From: Burkholderiales bacterium
GTDB lineage: Bacteria; Pseudomonadota; Gammaproteobacteria; Burkholderiales; Burkholderiaceae_C
Length of the DNA stretch: 64,000 nucleotides
Direction: 5' to 3'
Assembly (NCBI GenBank): GCA_016195825.1
Contig: JACPYV010000032.1
Location: 1 to 64,000, forward strand
Below, piece by piece: positions 8,698 to 16,306 of the stretch (positions are counted from its first letter, which is position 1; the number at the start of each line of letters is the position of its first letter). The notes under the pieces are model-generated. The model worked only from the letters and a program-made list of their open reading frames with translations. It was not told the origin of the DNA and searched no databases. The position numbers and the translations under genes were made by a program.

Positions 8698-8751
8698 CGC
8701 CGCAGCCAGCCTGGGCCGGCTGCGGCGTGGGTGGTCGCTCAAGGCGACCAC
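8698..8751 (-). terminator. Two stem-loops between the cold-shock gene and the small ORF
   Basis: Two strong stem-loops lie in the 100-base gap: CGCCGCAGCC/GGCTGCGGCG (8698-8727, 10-bp stem) and GTGGTCGC/GCGACCAC (8731-8751). A further GGCGCC pair follows near 8753-8768. They probably stop or stabilise the abundant cspA mRNA, with partial readthrough into the small ORF. Confidence 0.55.
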
Positions 8752-8780
8752 GGGCGCCGCAAGGGCGCCTGGTGTCTGGC

Positions 8781-8993
8781 TCAGAGCGAGCGGATGTTGG
8801 AAGCCTGCGGGCCCTTGGCGCCCTGCGTGGCTTCGAATTCGACCTTGGCGCCTTCGGCCAGCGAGCGGAAGCCGCCGCCGTTCTTGATCTCGCTGTGGTG
8901 GGCGAACAAGTCCTTGCCGCCGCCATCAGGCGTGATGAAGCCGAAGCCCTTGCCGTCGTCGAACCATTTCACGGTGCCGGTTTGCGTGGTCAT
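8781..8993 (-). CDS. cspA: Cold-shock protein (CspA family)
   Basis: A 70-aa cold-shock-domain protein that binds single-stranded RNA/DNA. RNP1 (GKGFGFI) and RNP2 (DLFAHHSEI) are intact, after the usual [10 protein letters not shown] opening. The ATG at 8993 is preceded by AAGGAA. The gene has its own promoter and a leader of about 185 nt, as is common for cold-inducible csp genes. It may instead be a constitutive paralogue, as several usually exist. Confidence 0.92.
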   Translation of the reverse strand: MTTQTGTVKWFDDGKGFGFITPDGGGKDLFAHHSEIKNGGGFRSLAEGAKVEFEATQGAKGPQASNIRSL

Positions 8994-9366
8994 GTGTGTT
9001 TCCTTAGGAAATGTGGAGATGGATAGAAACCCTCCGCAGGCGTCATGCCGAGCGGAGACAGAAACACTCAAGAACACTCACCGGGAGTTTGCTGAAGCGA
9101 GCCGCTCGCAAGAAGGGCCAGGGGGTGGCCAGCGGGGCTGCAGATAAGACCTTGAGGAAACGGTCTTGTGCGAATCTATTCGCCGAATGTAGCACAGATG
9201 TGCGCGCCGTCCAAAGCCCCACGCTGCCGGGGCCTGGAAGCGCCCTTGCCGGCGGACGCATCTCGACACCCACCGGGGCCCACCCGGCCCGCACGATGGG
9301 ATCGCGCGCCATCCTGCAGCCCGACCGGCTACAAGGTGCGTATTCCCGCCAGGCTGCCTCGCGGCT
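8994..9366 (-). other. Intergenic region: cspA leader and promoter
   Basis: No gene is visible in these 373 bases. The part next to cspA (8994 to ~9180) should be its untranslated leader and contains a small stem AAGACC/GGTCTT near 9147-9168. The part from 9215 to 9366 shows no clear element apart from GC-rich spacer before the hemolysin III stop codon. Confidence 0.6.
9186..9214 (-). promoter_or_regulatory. Sigma-70 promoter for cspA
   Basis: On the minus strand, TTGGAC (-35) is followed after exactly 17 bases by TACATT (-10). The -10 is preceded by TGC, which makes it an extended -10. It points at cspA, about 190 bases upstream of the start codon. Confidence 0.6.
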
Positions 9367-10059
9367 TCAGCCGTAGGCGTACCAGAGCGCCGCGAAGAAG
9401 TGGCACACGCTGCCACCCAGCACGAACAGATGCCAGACGAAGTGCGAGTAGCGCACCCGGTTGTCCAGCAGGAAGACGAAGGCGCCGAGCGTGTAGCTCA
9501 GGCCGCCGGCGATCAGCAGCGTGAGGCCGGCGGCCGGCAGGCGGTCCACCAGCGGCCCGGCCGCGAACACCACGACCCACCCCATGGCCAGGTACAGCCC
9601 GGTGGACACGAAGCGGTGCTTGAGCCGGTTCAGCAGCTTGATGGCCACGCCGAACGCCGCGGCGGCCCAGACGGCGATCAGCAACGTCACGCCCGGGCCG
9701 GTGTGCAGCACACCCAGCGTGAACGGCGTGTAGCTGCCGGCAATGAAGACGTAGATGGCCGCGTGGTCCAGCCGCAGCAGCGCAGCCTTGGCGCGGCCCT
9801 GCCACAGGCTGCTCGGCAGCGCGTGGTAGAGCGTGGAGACGCTGTAGAGCAGGATCATCGTGGCCGCAAAGATGGCCGCGGCCACCACGTCGGCCGCGCC
9901 GCCGTGGGTCATCGCGCGGATCACCAGGATGGGCAGCGCCGCGATCGCCAGCACCACGCCCAGGCCGTGGCTGATGGCGTTGGCGATCTCCTCGCCTAGC
10001 GTCTGGTCGCGGTCGACGGCAGGGGAAGCGGCGGGTGAGGAGCGGCGGAGCAACTGCAT
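9367..10059 (-). CDS. Hemolysin III / PAQR family membrane protein
   Basis: A 230-aa seven-helix membrane protein of the hemolysin III (TrhA/YqfA, PAQR) family. Conserved features are EEIANAISHGLG near the N-terminus, STLYHALP in helix 3, LDHAAIYVFIAGSYTPF, and HFVWHLFVLGGSVCHFFA at the end. The His and Asp residues form the zinc-type site shared with adiponectin receptors. Bacterial members affect membrane lipid or energy homeostasis; the haemolysin name is historical. The ATG at 10059 was chosen because upstream residues are not family-like. Confidence 0.85.
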   Translation of the reverse strand: MQLLRRSSPAASPAVDRDQTLGEEIANAISHGLGVVLAIAALPILVIRAMTHGGAADVVAAAIFAATMILLYSVSTLYHALPSSLWQGRAKAALLRLDHAAIYVFIAGSYTPFTLGVLHTGPGVTLLIAVWAAAAFGVAIKLLNRLKHRFVSTGLYLAMGWVVVFAAGPLVDRLPAAGLTLLIAGGLSYTLGAFVFLLDNRVRYSHFVWHLFVLGGSVCHFFAALWYAYG

Positions 10060-10218
10060 GGTGAGGTGTCGGGAACTGCGGGGTGACAGCCGAAGCATGC
10101 CTGCTCTGCATGACATGGCGTGCCGGTCGTGAAGCGTCACCCCATGATCGCGCGGTTGTGGGGCGGCTGGGTCTTCCATCATGACGATGGCGGGCGGGCC
10201 TGCCCCCCCTCTGGCCTC

Positions 10219-10665
10219 TTACTTCAGCACCAGCTCCTGCAACTCCATGCTTCCGGCCAGCTTGCGCATCACCTTGCGCTCACCGGAGGCCGTGTCCAGC
10301 TTGTGCTGGTCCATGGCCATGAAGGCCTCGTACTTCTTCTGCACTTCCAGCTGCTGGGCGGTCGTCAGGTAGTCCTTGGACTCGATGGCCAGGATCAGGT
10401 CGGGCTCGCCCTCGCGCGGGTTGTTCACCTGGAGCACGTGGTAAGACACGATGTAGCCCTCCTTCTTGCCGAACTCGTTGTTCTTCTTCCAAGTCTTGGC
10501 CAGGAAATCCATGTAGTTCTCGAACTGTCCGGGTTCGATCTTGATGCTGGAGAAGTTCCACACGGTGGCCGGCTTGTAGCTGGAGTCCTGGGCGAAGGCA
10601 GCGGCGCCAACAATCATCAAACCTGCCGCAAACAGCCCCGTCCTGATGTGCTTCGCGTAGTTCAT
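10219..10665 (-). CDS. Exported protein of unknown function, 148 aa
   Basis: The ATG at 10665 has a perfect GAGGAG 10 bases upstream. A signal peptide (residues 1-26, GAAAFAQ) precedes a Lys/Glu-rich soluble domain (SSIKIEPGQFENYMDFLAKT...). The ferredoxin-like pattern of a small NIPSNAP/dabb-type protein is possible, but I cannot assign it. It stands alone on its strand with a divergent lipoprotein gene upstream. Confidence 0.7.
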   Translation of the reverse strand: MNYAKHIRTGLFAAGLMIVGAAAFAQDSSYKPATVWNFSSIKIEPGQFENYMDFLAKTWKKNNEFGKKEGYIVSYHVLQVNNPREGEPDLILAIESKDYLTTAQQLEVQKKYEAFMAMDQHKLDTASGERKVMRKLAGSMELQELVLK

Positions 10666-10901
10666 TTTGAAGATCTCCTCACCTGTCGACGCCGGTGAAC
10701 GCGTTTGCGCGGTGGTGCGCCGGGGCACTGTGCGCCTGCGCGTCCGTTTGTGGTGAGGCCGGCGGCGCCGGTGCGGCGCGAACCGTCATCCATCTGCAGG
10801 ATGCCGGGGGAGGCCGCCCGGACGCTGAAGGTTTTGATGCGCATCAAGCGCGCGGCGGCCCGCGCGACGCATGCTGGGCCCTGCCCACCTTGGAGGTTCT
10901 C

Positions 10902-11195
10902 ATGACGACGCACGCCACCGCTTGTTCCTTCGCCCTGCTGCTGGCCCTGGCGGGCTGCGCTGCCAGCGCCCCCAAACCTGCCGACTCCTCGGCCCACGCC
11001 GGGCACGGCGCGCCTGCCGACCCGGCCGCTGCCGGCAAGGGTGGCGGCATGGGTGGCGGCATGGGCATGATGGACGAGATGTGCAGAAAGCATGCCGCCG
11101 AACCCGGCCGTGCGGCCAGTGCCCCGGACATGATGACCAGGCACTGCAAGGACAGGGCGGATGCGGCGGCGGGAGCGGCTTCAGCAGCTCACTGA
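10902..11195 (+). CDS. Small Met/His-rich lipoprotein
   Basis: A 97-aa protein with a lipoprotein signal (FALLLALAGC, lipobox Cys near residue 18) and GGAGG at ideal spacing before the ATG. The mature part carries HAGHG, a Gly/Met run (KGGGMGGGMGMMDEMC), and MMTRHCKDR. Clustered Met, His and Cys in a periplasmic lipoprotein suggests metal (copper) binding, which is inference only. No recognised domain. Confidence 0.65.
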   Translation: MTTHATACSFALLLALAGCAASAPKPADSSAHAGHGAPADPAAAGKGGGMGGGMGMMDEMCRKHAAEPGRAASAPDMMTRHCKDRADAAAGAASAAH

Positions 11196-11288
11196 GTCAA
11201 AGGCGCGGCGCTGGCGATGCCTGTGTGGATGCCCGTCCTGTACGGGGCGTGACGCCCACGCGCCCGCAGCCCAGGCTGCAGACCTGAT

Positions 11289-11327
11289 AGCGCCATCGCC
11301 GCATCGCCGCATCGCCGTGATGGCGCT
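11289..11327 (-). terminator. Candidate stem-loop downstream of the porin gene
   Basis: AGCGCCATC pairs with GATGGCGCT around a loop made of CGCCGCAT repeats. There is no T-run, so it may act only as a transcript-end stabiliser between the convergent lipoprotein and porin genes. Confidence 0.35.
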
Positions 11328-11333
11328 GCAATG

Positions 11334-12485
11334 TCAGAAGAACACGATCCCGCCGAGCGCAAAGCCGTTCATCCTGGCCTGTTCGCCGGTGACGTGCCTG
11401 GATGTCGTCCGGCTCAGTTCCCCCACCAGGGTCACGCTCTTCGTCAGCCCGTAGTACAGCCCGGCCGTCACGTTGGTGTTGCTGCGCAAGTCGTTGGCCA
11501 CACCGTCCTTCAGCCGGCTCTCGCCCCAGTTGAGGCCCAGCTTGGTCTTGGCCGTGGCCTGCCAGGTGGCTTGCAGCAGCACATTGGTCTGCTTGCGGTT
11601 GCCGCTGTCGCCGTCGGACAGCACGCCCAGGCCCTTGCCGGACTGGATGTTGGCCGCCAGGCCCAGCGCGCCGACCGAGAGGCTGCCACCGATCTCGGCA
11701 CCGCTCATCGTGAAGCCGGTGTTGGTCGGGCCTTCGAACTTCTGGCGCTTCAGCGCGGCCCAGATCTTGCCGCCCTCGAACTTGACCGAGGCCTGGGCCT
11801 GCAGTTGCGGCTCGCTGCGGCCGATGAAGCTGGTGCCGCTGGCGTCCACCGGGCTGACCAGGGCCACCGTGGCCGAGAAGCCGCCGTTGGCGGGCAAGGT
11901 GTAGGCCATCTGGCCATAAGTGCCCAGGTACGTGTAGCCAGAGCCGATGTGGCCCAGTGTGACGCGGTTGCGCTGCGTGGCGCTGACGGGGGCGCCGGCT
12001 CCCAGCAGGGTCATGTCGCCCAGGATGGCGGATGCGCCGAACAGGCCGTAGTCGCGACCCAGCTTGACGGTGCCCATGTCGGCGTTGCCGAAGGTGACGA
12101 AGCCCTGGCGTACGTCAACGTTGCTGTTGTTGGAGATGGCATCGCCGGCCGCGACGGCCGCGCCGATCATCAGCGTGGCGCTGATGTCGATGCCCTCCTG
12201 GCGGGTCTTGGCCGTGGTCGTGAGGGCGTTGGGCAGCAGGCCGTTGCCGATGACGGTGCGGCCGTCGGTGCCGCCGCAGCCCAGGCCCTTGGTCGCGAGC
12301 GCGAGGCCGCCCACCGCCTGCGAGCCGGAGCAACTGGTGTGCGTGTAATAGGCGTTGACGATGCCGCCGAGGCTCAAGTCCCATTCGCCGGCTTTGAAGT
12401 CGGCGGCGTGGGCGGTGCCGGCCGTGGCGAGCAGTGCTGCGATGAGCGTCAGCGAGGGGCGCTGGGCGCGGGTGATGGTGGCCAT
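11334..12485 (-). CDS. Gram-negative porin
   Basis: A 383-aa outer-membrane beta-barrel of the betaproteobacterial general porin type. A signal peptide (to ~27, TAHAA) is followed by FKAGEWDLSLGGIVNAYYTH, the constriction-loop pattern RQGFVTFGNADMGTVKLGRD, and a C-terminal aromatic ending (GGIVFF) recognised by the Bam complex. The ATG at 12485 is preceded by AGGAGA. It lies downstream of the quinoprotein receptor genes with a 235-base gap, so it probably has its own promoter. Substrate unknown. Confidence 0.85.
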   Translation of the reverse strand: MATITRAQRPSLTLIAALLATAGTAHAADFKAGEWDLSLGGIVNAYYTHTSCSGSQAVGGLALATKGLGCGGTDGRTVIGNGLLPNALTTTAKTRQEGIDISATLMIGAAVAAGDAISNNSNVDVRQGFVTFGNADMGTVKLGRDYGLFGASAILGDMTLLGAGAPVSATQRNRVTLGHIGSGYTYLGTYGQMAYTLPANGGFSATVALVSPVDASGTSFIGRSEPQLQAQASVKFEGGKIWAALKRQKFEGPTNTGFTMSGAEIGGSLSVGALGLAANIQSGKGLGVLSDGDSGNRKQTNVLLQATWQATAKTKLGLNWGESRLKDGVANDLRSNTNVTAGLYYGLTKSVTLVGELSRTTSRHVTGEQARMNGFALGGIVFF

Positions 12486-12634
12486 GTTGTCTCCTGGTGG
12501 TTGTGGTGTTGCCGATGCCGTTTGCGCAAGGGCTGTGCCAGTGCCGCCGTGGAGCGGGTCCGGCGCGCGGGCGTTGCCGCGCGGCGCAGCGCGAACAGCG
12601 GGGCGTGCCGCGCTGGCACGCTGCTGCGGGTCGG

Positions 12635-12660
12635 CCCGCACGCGCGCTGTTGCGTGCGGG
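12635..12660 (-). terminator. Stem-loop between receptor and porin genes
   Basis: CCCGCACGC pairs with GCGTGCGGG around an 8-base loop, 61 bases after the end of the large receptor gene. No T-run follows. The rest of the 235-base gap is very GC-rich with no clear gene. Confidence 0.4.
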
Positions 12661-12720
12661 GCCTGGCTGGCTGTGCCGCGCCGCAGCGCGGTTGTGGCGG
12701 CACGCAGCAGTGGCCGAGGG

Positions 12721-15228
12721 CTAGTACGTGTACTTCAGGCCCACCGACACGCCGCGCGGTGCACCCGGTGCGAAGAACGTCGCGTGGCGCAGCGGGCGGT
12801 CGCCGTTGGCGTTGGCCGGAAAGGGGCGGCTCTGGAAGTTGCCCGCGTCGTCAAAGCCTGTGGGGCCAAGCTGGGCGGCGGTGCTGTAGGCGCGGTCCAG
12901 CAGGTTGCTGACCTGGGCGAAGAGCTTGAGGCCTTTCATCGAGTTCACCGGCTTCCACGCCACGTTGAGGTTGACCACGGCGTAGCCGGCGCTGCGGCCG
13001 GGGCCCAGGTAGTGGCTGCCATCCGGCCGATGCTGGCCGTTCTCGTTGCCCCGGGCCGTGGCGCCGCTCATCGCGATGGCGTCGGCGCTGAGGGACCAGG
13101 CGTCGCCGAGGTCGAGGTCGGCATACAGCTTGAGCATGCGGCGTGGCACCAGCGGGATGCGGTCGCCGGGCCGGATGGCGACGTTGCCGTCCACGCCAGG
13201 GAAGCCCGCCTGCGCCGCGTCGTTGCTGCTGTTGGACGCGCCGTTGACGAGTTCGGCCGTGCGGTAGGTGGCGTCCAGCAGCGTGAGGTTGGCGCCGGCC
13301 GCGACGCCCTGGGCCGGCTGCAAACTGACGGCCAGCTCCACACCCTGGCGGCGCGTCCGGCCGAAGTTCTTGAAGTAGCCGAAGCCGGCCGCGTCGTCGG
13401 CGACGAAGAGCAGGTCGTCCCGGTTGTCGGAGCGGAACACCCCCAGGCTCCAAGCCAGGGGCTGGCCTGCGGCGCCGCTGCGGATGCCGGCCTCCAGCGT
13501 GGTCGTGACGACTTGTCGCAGCGGCGGGTCGCCGGCCATGGCGTTGGGAAGCTTGCAGGGGTTGGCGGGGTCGGCGCAGCCCAGCTCGATGGAGGACGGA
13601 TCGCGGCTGCCCTGGTTCACGCCGGCCCAGGCGTTGATGCCGGCCACGGGCGAGAAGGTCAGGCCCAGGGCCGGGTTGAGGCGGCTAAAGCGGTGGTCGC
13701 CGTCCAGCGAGCCCGCCCCGCCGCCCGGCGTGATGACGTCGCGGTTGCGCACCGTGCTGTGGTTGTAGCGACCGGAGATCGTCAGGTGGGCGTCGCTCGC
13801 CACCGTGAGCGCGGTGCTGGCGAACAGGCTCAGCGTGCGCGTGTGGCCGGCCAGGTCCACGCGGGTGTCGTAGGGTGCGCCGTCCACGCTGCCGCCGCTC
13901 ACGCCGTCGCCGAAGGCGCCGACACCGGTGATGCCGCGGTCCGCGTTCAGGTAGCCCAGCTCCGAGCTCTGCGTGAAGCGACTGCGGCTGAAGTCGGCTG
14001 CGGCGCCGATCAGCGACCTGGCATGCAGACCCAGCAGCCGGCCGTCGTGGCCCAGCTGGGCGCTTAGGCCGGCGTTGTGCTGGTTCGTCAGGGTTTGGCG
14101 GATGACGCCGTTGCACTTCTCGGCGGGCTTGTCGCGCAACAGGGCCTGGGCGATGCAGCGCCACTTCGGGAACGGCGCATTGGCCGCGCTCTCGCCGGCC
14201 GCGGGAAAGCCGCCGTAGCCGGCTGCGGCCAATGCGGAGCGCTCGGCGGCATTGGGTTGGTAGAGCGACTGGTCCAGCGCGTCGTCGTTGAGGTCGCCGT
14301 TGTAGGTGCGCGTGCGGATGCTGCGCACGTAGGCATTGCCGGCCAGCGTCCAGTGCGCGTCCAGCGCCTGCGCCAGCGCCAGGTTGAGCAGCGCGGCGCG
14401 GTTCCTCGTCTTGTCAGGCCGCGTGTAGACGCTGGTGCGGTCGCGCTCAAGAAAGCGTTGCTCCTGCAGGCCGTTGCCGTTGAGGTCGGTGTTCGCCAGA
14501 GAAGCGGTGAGCGTCAGGTCGGTGTCGCCGCGGCGGCCGCCCAGCTTGGCGAACAGCTGGCTCACATCGGAGGGCGAATCGACCCGCCAGCCGCGTTCGC
14601 GGAACTTGTTGCCGGCCACGAACCAGTGCGTGCCGTCGGCGCTGCTGCCGCCGTGCTCGAACTCCGCCGCGCGGCGGCCGTGGGAGCCGGCCAGCCCCTG
14701 CAGCGACGTGCCGGCGTGGTGGAGCCCGTCCTTGGTCTGCACGCTCAGCGCGCCGCCCAGCGTATTGAGGCCGAACAGCGGGTTGGAGCCGGGGTTGAGC
14801 GTGACCGACGCGATGGCAGCCTTGGGGATGAGGTCCCAGCTGACCACGTCGCCGAAGGGCTGGTTGAGCCGCACGCCGTCCAGGTACAGCGACAGGCCCT
14901 GCTGCGAGCCCAGCAGTGGCGAGGCCGTGTAGCCACGGAAGTTGACGTCGGGCTGCAGCGGGTTGCCCTGCATCTCGTTGAGGTAGACGCTGCCCAGGCG
15001 GCGGTTCATGAAGCTGCTCAGGTCCAGGGCCTGGCTGCGCTCGATGTCGGCCGCGCGGACGGTCTGCACGTGCGCGGCGATGTGGTCGCGCGGGATGTCG
15101 ACGCCGGGCACGGGTGAGACGCCGACGACTTCGACGCGCTCCAGTTGCTTCACCTGCGCCAGCACCTGCGCGTGGGCAGCGGGCGACGCCGCGAGGGCCA
15201 GCGCGGCCCAGCAGAGGGTGGGGTTCAT
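12721..15228 (-). CDS. TonB-dependent outer-membrane receptor, 835 aa, substrate unknown
   Basis: Signal peptide (1-20), an N-terminal plug (~45-170, with NFRGYTASPLLGSQQG, SLYLDGVRLNQPFGDVV and NPLFGLNTLGGALSVQTKDG) and a 22-strand barrel ending in an aromatic residue (VGLKYTY). It lies on the same strand as the cytochrome/PqqU operon but 123 bases beyond the beta-propeller gene. Given a predicted lanthanide-type PQQ enzyme in the island, a lanthanide chelate is one candidate substrate. That is inference; the sequence itself does not reveal the ligand. Confidence 0.82.
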   Translation of the reverse strand: MNPTLCWAALALAASPAAHAQVLAQVKQLERVEVVGVSPVPGVDIPRDHIAAHVQTVRAADIERSQALDLSSFMNRRLGSVYLNEMQGNPLQPDVNFRGYTASPLLGSQQGLSLYLDGVRLNQPFGDVVSWDLIPKAAIASVTLNPGSNPLFGLNTLGGALSVQTKDGLHHAGTSLQGLAGSHGRRAAEFEHGGSSADGTHWFVAGNKFRERGWRVDSPSDVSQLFAKLGGRRGDTDLTLTASLANTDLNGNGLQEQRFLERDRTSVYTRPDKTRNRAALLNLALAQALDAHWTLAGNAYVRSIRTRTYNGDLNDDALDQSLYQPNAAERSALAAAGYGGFPAAGESAANAPFPKWRCIAQALLRDKPAEKCNGVIRQTLTNQHNAGLSAQLGHDGRLLGLHARSLIGAAADFSRSRFTQSSELGYLNADRGITGVGAFGDGVSGGSVDGAPYDTRVDLAGHTRTLSLFASTALTVASDAHLTISGRYNHSTVRNRDVITPGGGAGSLDGDHRFSRLNPALGLTFSPVAGINAWAGVNQGSRDPSSIELGCADPANPCKLPNAMAGDPPLRQVVTTTLEAGIRSGAAGQPLAWSLGVFRSDNRDDLLFVADDAAGFGYFKNFGRTRRQGVELAVSLQPAQGVAAGANLTLLDATYRTAELVNGASNSSNDAAQAGFPGVDGNVAIRPGDRIPLVPRRMLKLYADLDLGDAWSLSADAIAMSGATARGNENGQHRPDGSHYLGPGRSAGYAVVNLNVAWKPVNSMKGLKLFAQVSNLLDRAYSTAAQLGPTGFDDAGNFQSRPFPANANGDRPLRHATFFAPGAPRGVSVGLKYTY

Positions 15229-15351
15229 GGGGGTCTCCGTGTCTCAAGAATCTTTGCGGTCGATTCTTCGGAGCGAGGGGTAGGTGGGCTCGGGAAGATT
15301 TCCCGCCATGGCCCCCGAGGAAGTACGGGCCGGTGTGCCCACCTGGAACAG

Positions 15352-16293
15352 TCAGCGGATCACCACGCCCCAGGGCAGCTTGCCCACCGCCACATCGGTC
15401 ACGCGCTGCTGGGTCTCGGTGTCGATAACCGAAACAGCACCCGAACGACCGCAGGCCACGTAAAGCTTGCGGCCGTCGGGCGTCAGTGCCATGTTCCATG
15501 GCCGCTGGCCCACCGGGATGGTGGCGATGAAGGCCATGCTGTCCGCATCCAGCACCGAGACGCTGGCGTCGCCGCCGTTGGAGACGAAGACCCGCCTGCC
15601 GTCGGGGTGCACGCTGATGCCGTTGCTCTTGGACCCGGCCTTGAGCTTGTTGAGCACCGTGAAGGTCTGGGTGCTGATGACGTAGATCTCGCTGGACATC
15701 TCGGATGCGACGAAGGCGCGGCGGCCGTCGGGCGAGAAGCCGATGCCGCGGGGCCGTGTGCCGACCGGGATCTGCGCCACCTGGGCGCGCTTGTCAACGT
15801 CGATGACGTCCACCGCGCTGCCCTCCTCGGCGCTGACCAGCACCCAGCGTCCGTCCGGGCTGAAGACGGCGTGCTCGGGGTTCTTGCCGCGGACCTTCAC
15901 GGCAAAGCTTCGGGCCATGGTGCGCGTGTCGACGAAGACCACCTCGTTGGACTCCTCCACGGCCGCCGTCACCCAGCGGCCATCGGGCGACTGGCCCAGC
16001 CCCTCGGGTGATTCGCCCAGCGGGATCTCGCCGGCTTGGCGGCGCGTGGCCAGGTCCAGCACGACCAGGCGGTTGCCGGGCTGGTCGCTGACGTAGGCGC
16101 GACGGCCATCGGGGCTGATGACGGCGCCGCGCGGCTTGGCGCCGGCGGGCAGCTCGTAGAGCACAGCGTCGGTGGTCGTGTCGATGACGCTCAGCGTGCC
16201 CGAGCCCTCGTTGGAGACGTAGGCCAGCGGGCCGGCATGGGCCTGGGCGATGGCCGCGGCGAGCAGGGTCAGGGTGGGCAGCAGTCGGCGCAT
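15352..16293 (-). CDS. PQQ-dependent catabolism-associated beta-propeller protein
   Basis: A 313-aa periplasmic protein with a signal peptide (1-20) and six to seven YVTN/NHL-like blades, seen as repeated SPDGRRAYVS-, SPDGRWV-, and HPDGRRVFVSNG-type units. It matches the family that accompanies quinoprotein dehydrogenases (the TIGR03866 type, from memory). The role is not established; it may help cofactor loading or electron transfer in the periplasm. The gene starts 13 bases after the PqqU-like receptor gene and belongs to the pedF operon. Confidence 0.85.
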   Translation of the reverse strand: MRRLLPTLTLLAAAIAQAHAGPLAYVSNEGSGTLSVIDTTTDAVLYELPAGAKPRGAVISPDGRRAYVSDQPGNRLVVLDLATRRQAGEIPLGESPEGLGQSPDGRWVTAAVEESNEVVFVDTRTMARSFAVKVRGKNPEHAVFSPDGRWVLVSAEEGSAVDVIDVDKRAQVAQIPVGTRPRGIGFSPDGRRAFVASEMSSEIYVISTQTFTVLNKLKAGSKSNGISVHPDGRRVFVSNGGDASVSVLDADSMAFIATIPVGQRPWNMALTPDGRKLYVACGRSGAVSVIDTETQQRVTDVAVGKLPWGVVIR

Positions 16294-16306
16294 GGCAGGC
16301 CTCCGT

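Noticed and set aside
11289-11327. CGCCGCAT repeats as a tandem repeat or CRISPR-like element
   Set aside because: Only two full copies, lying in the loop of a stem-loop; far too small for an array.
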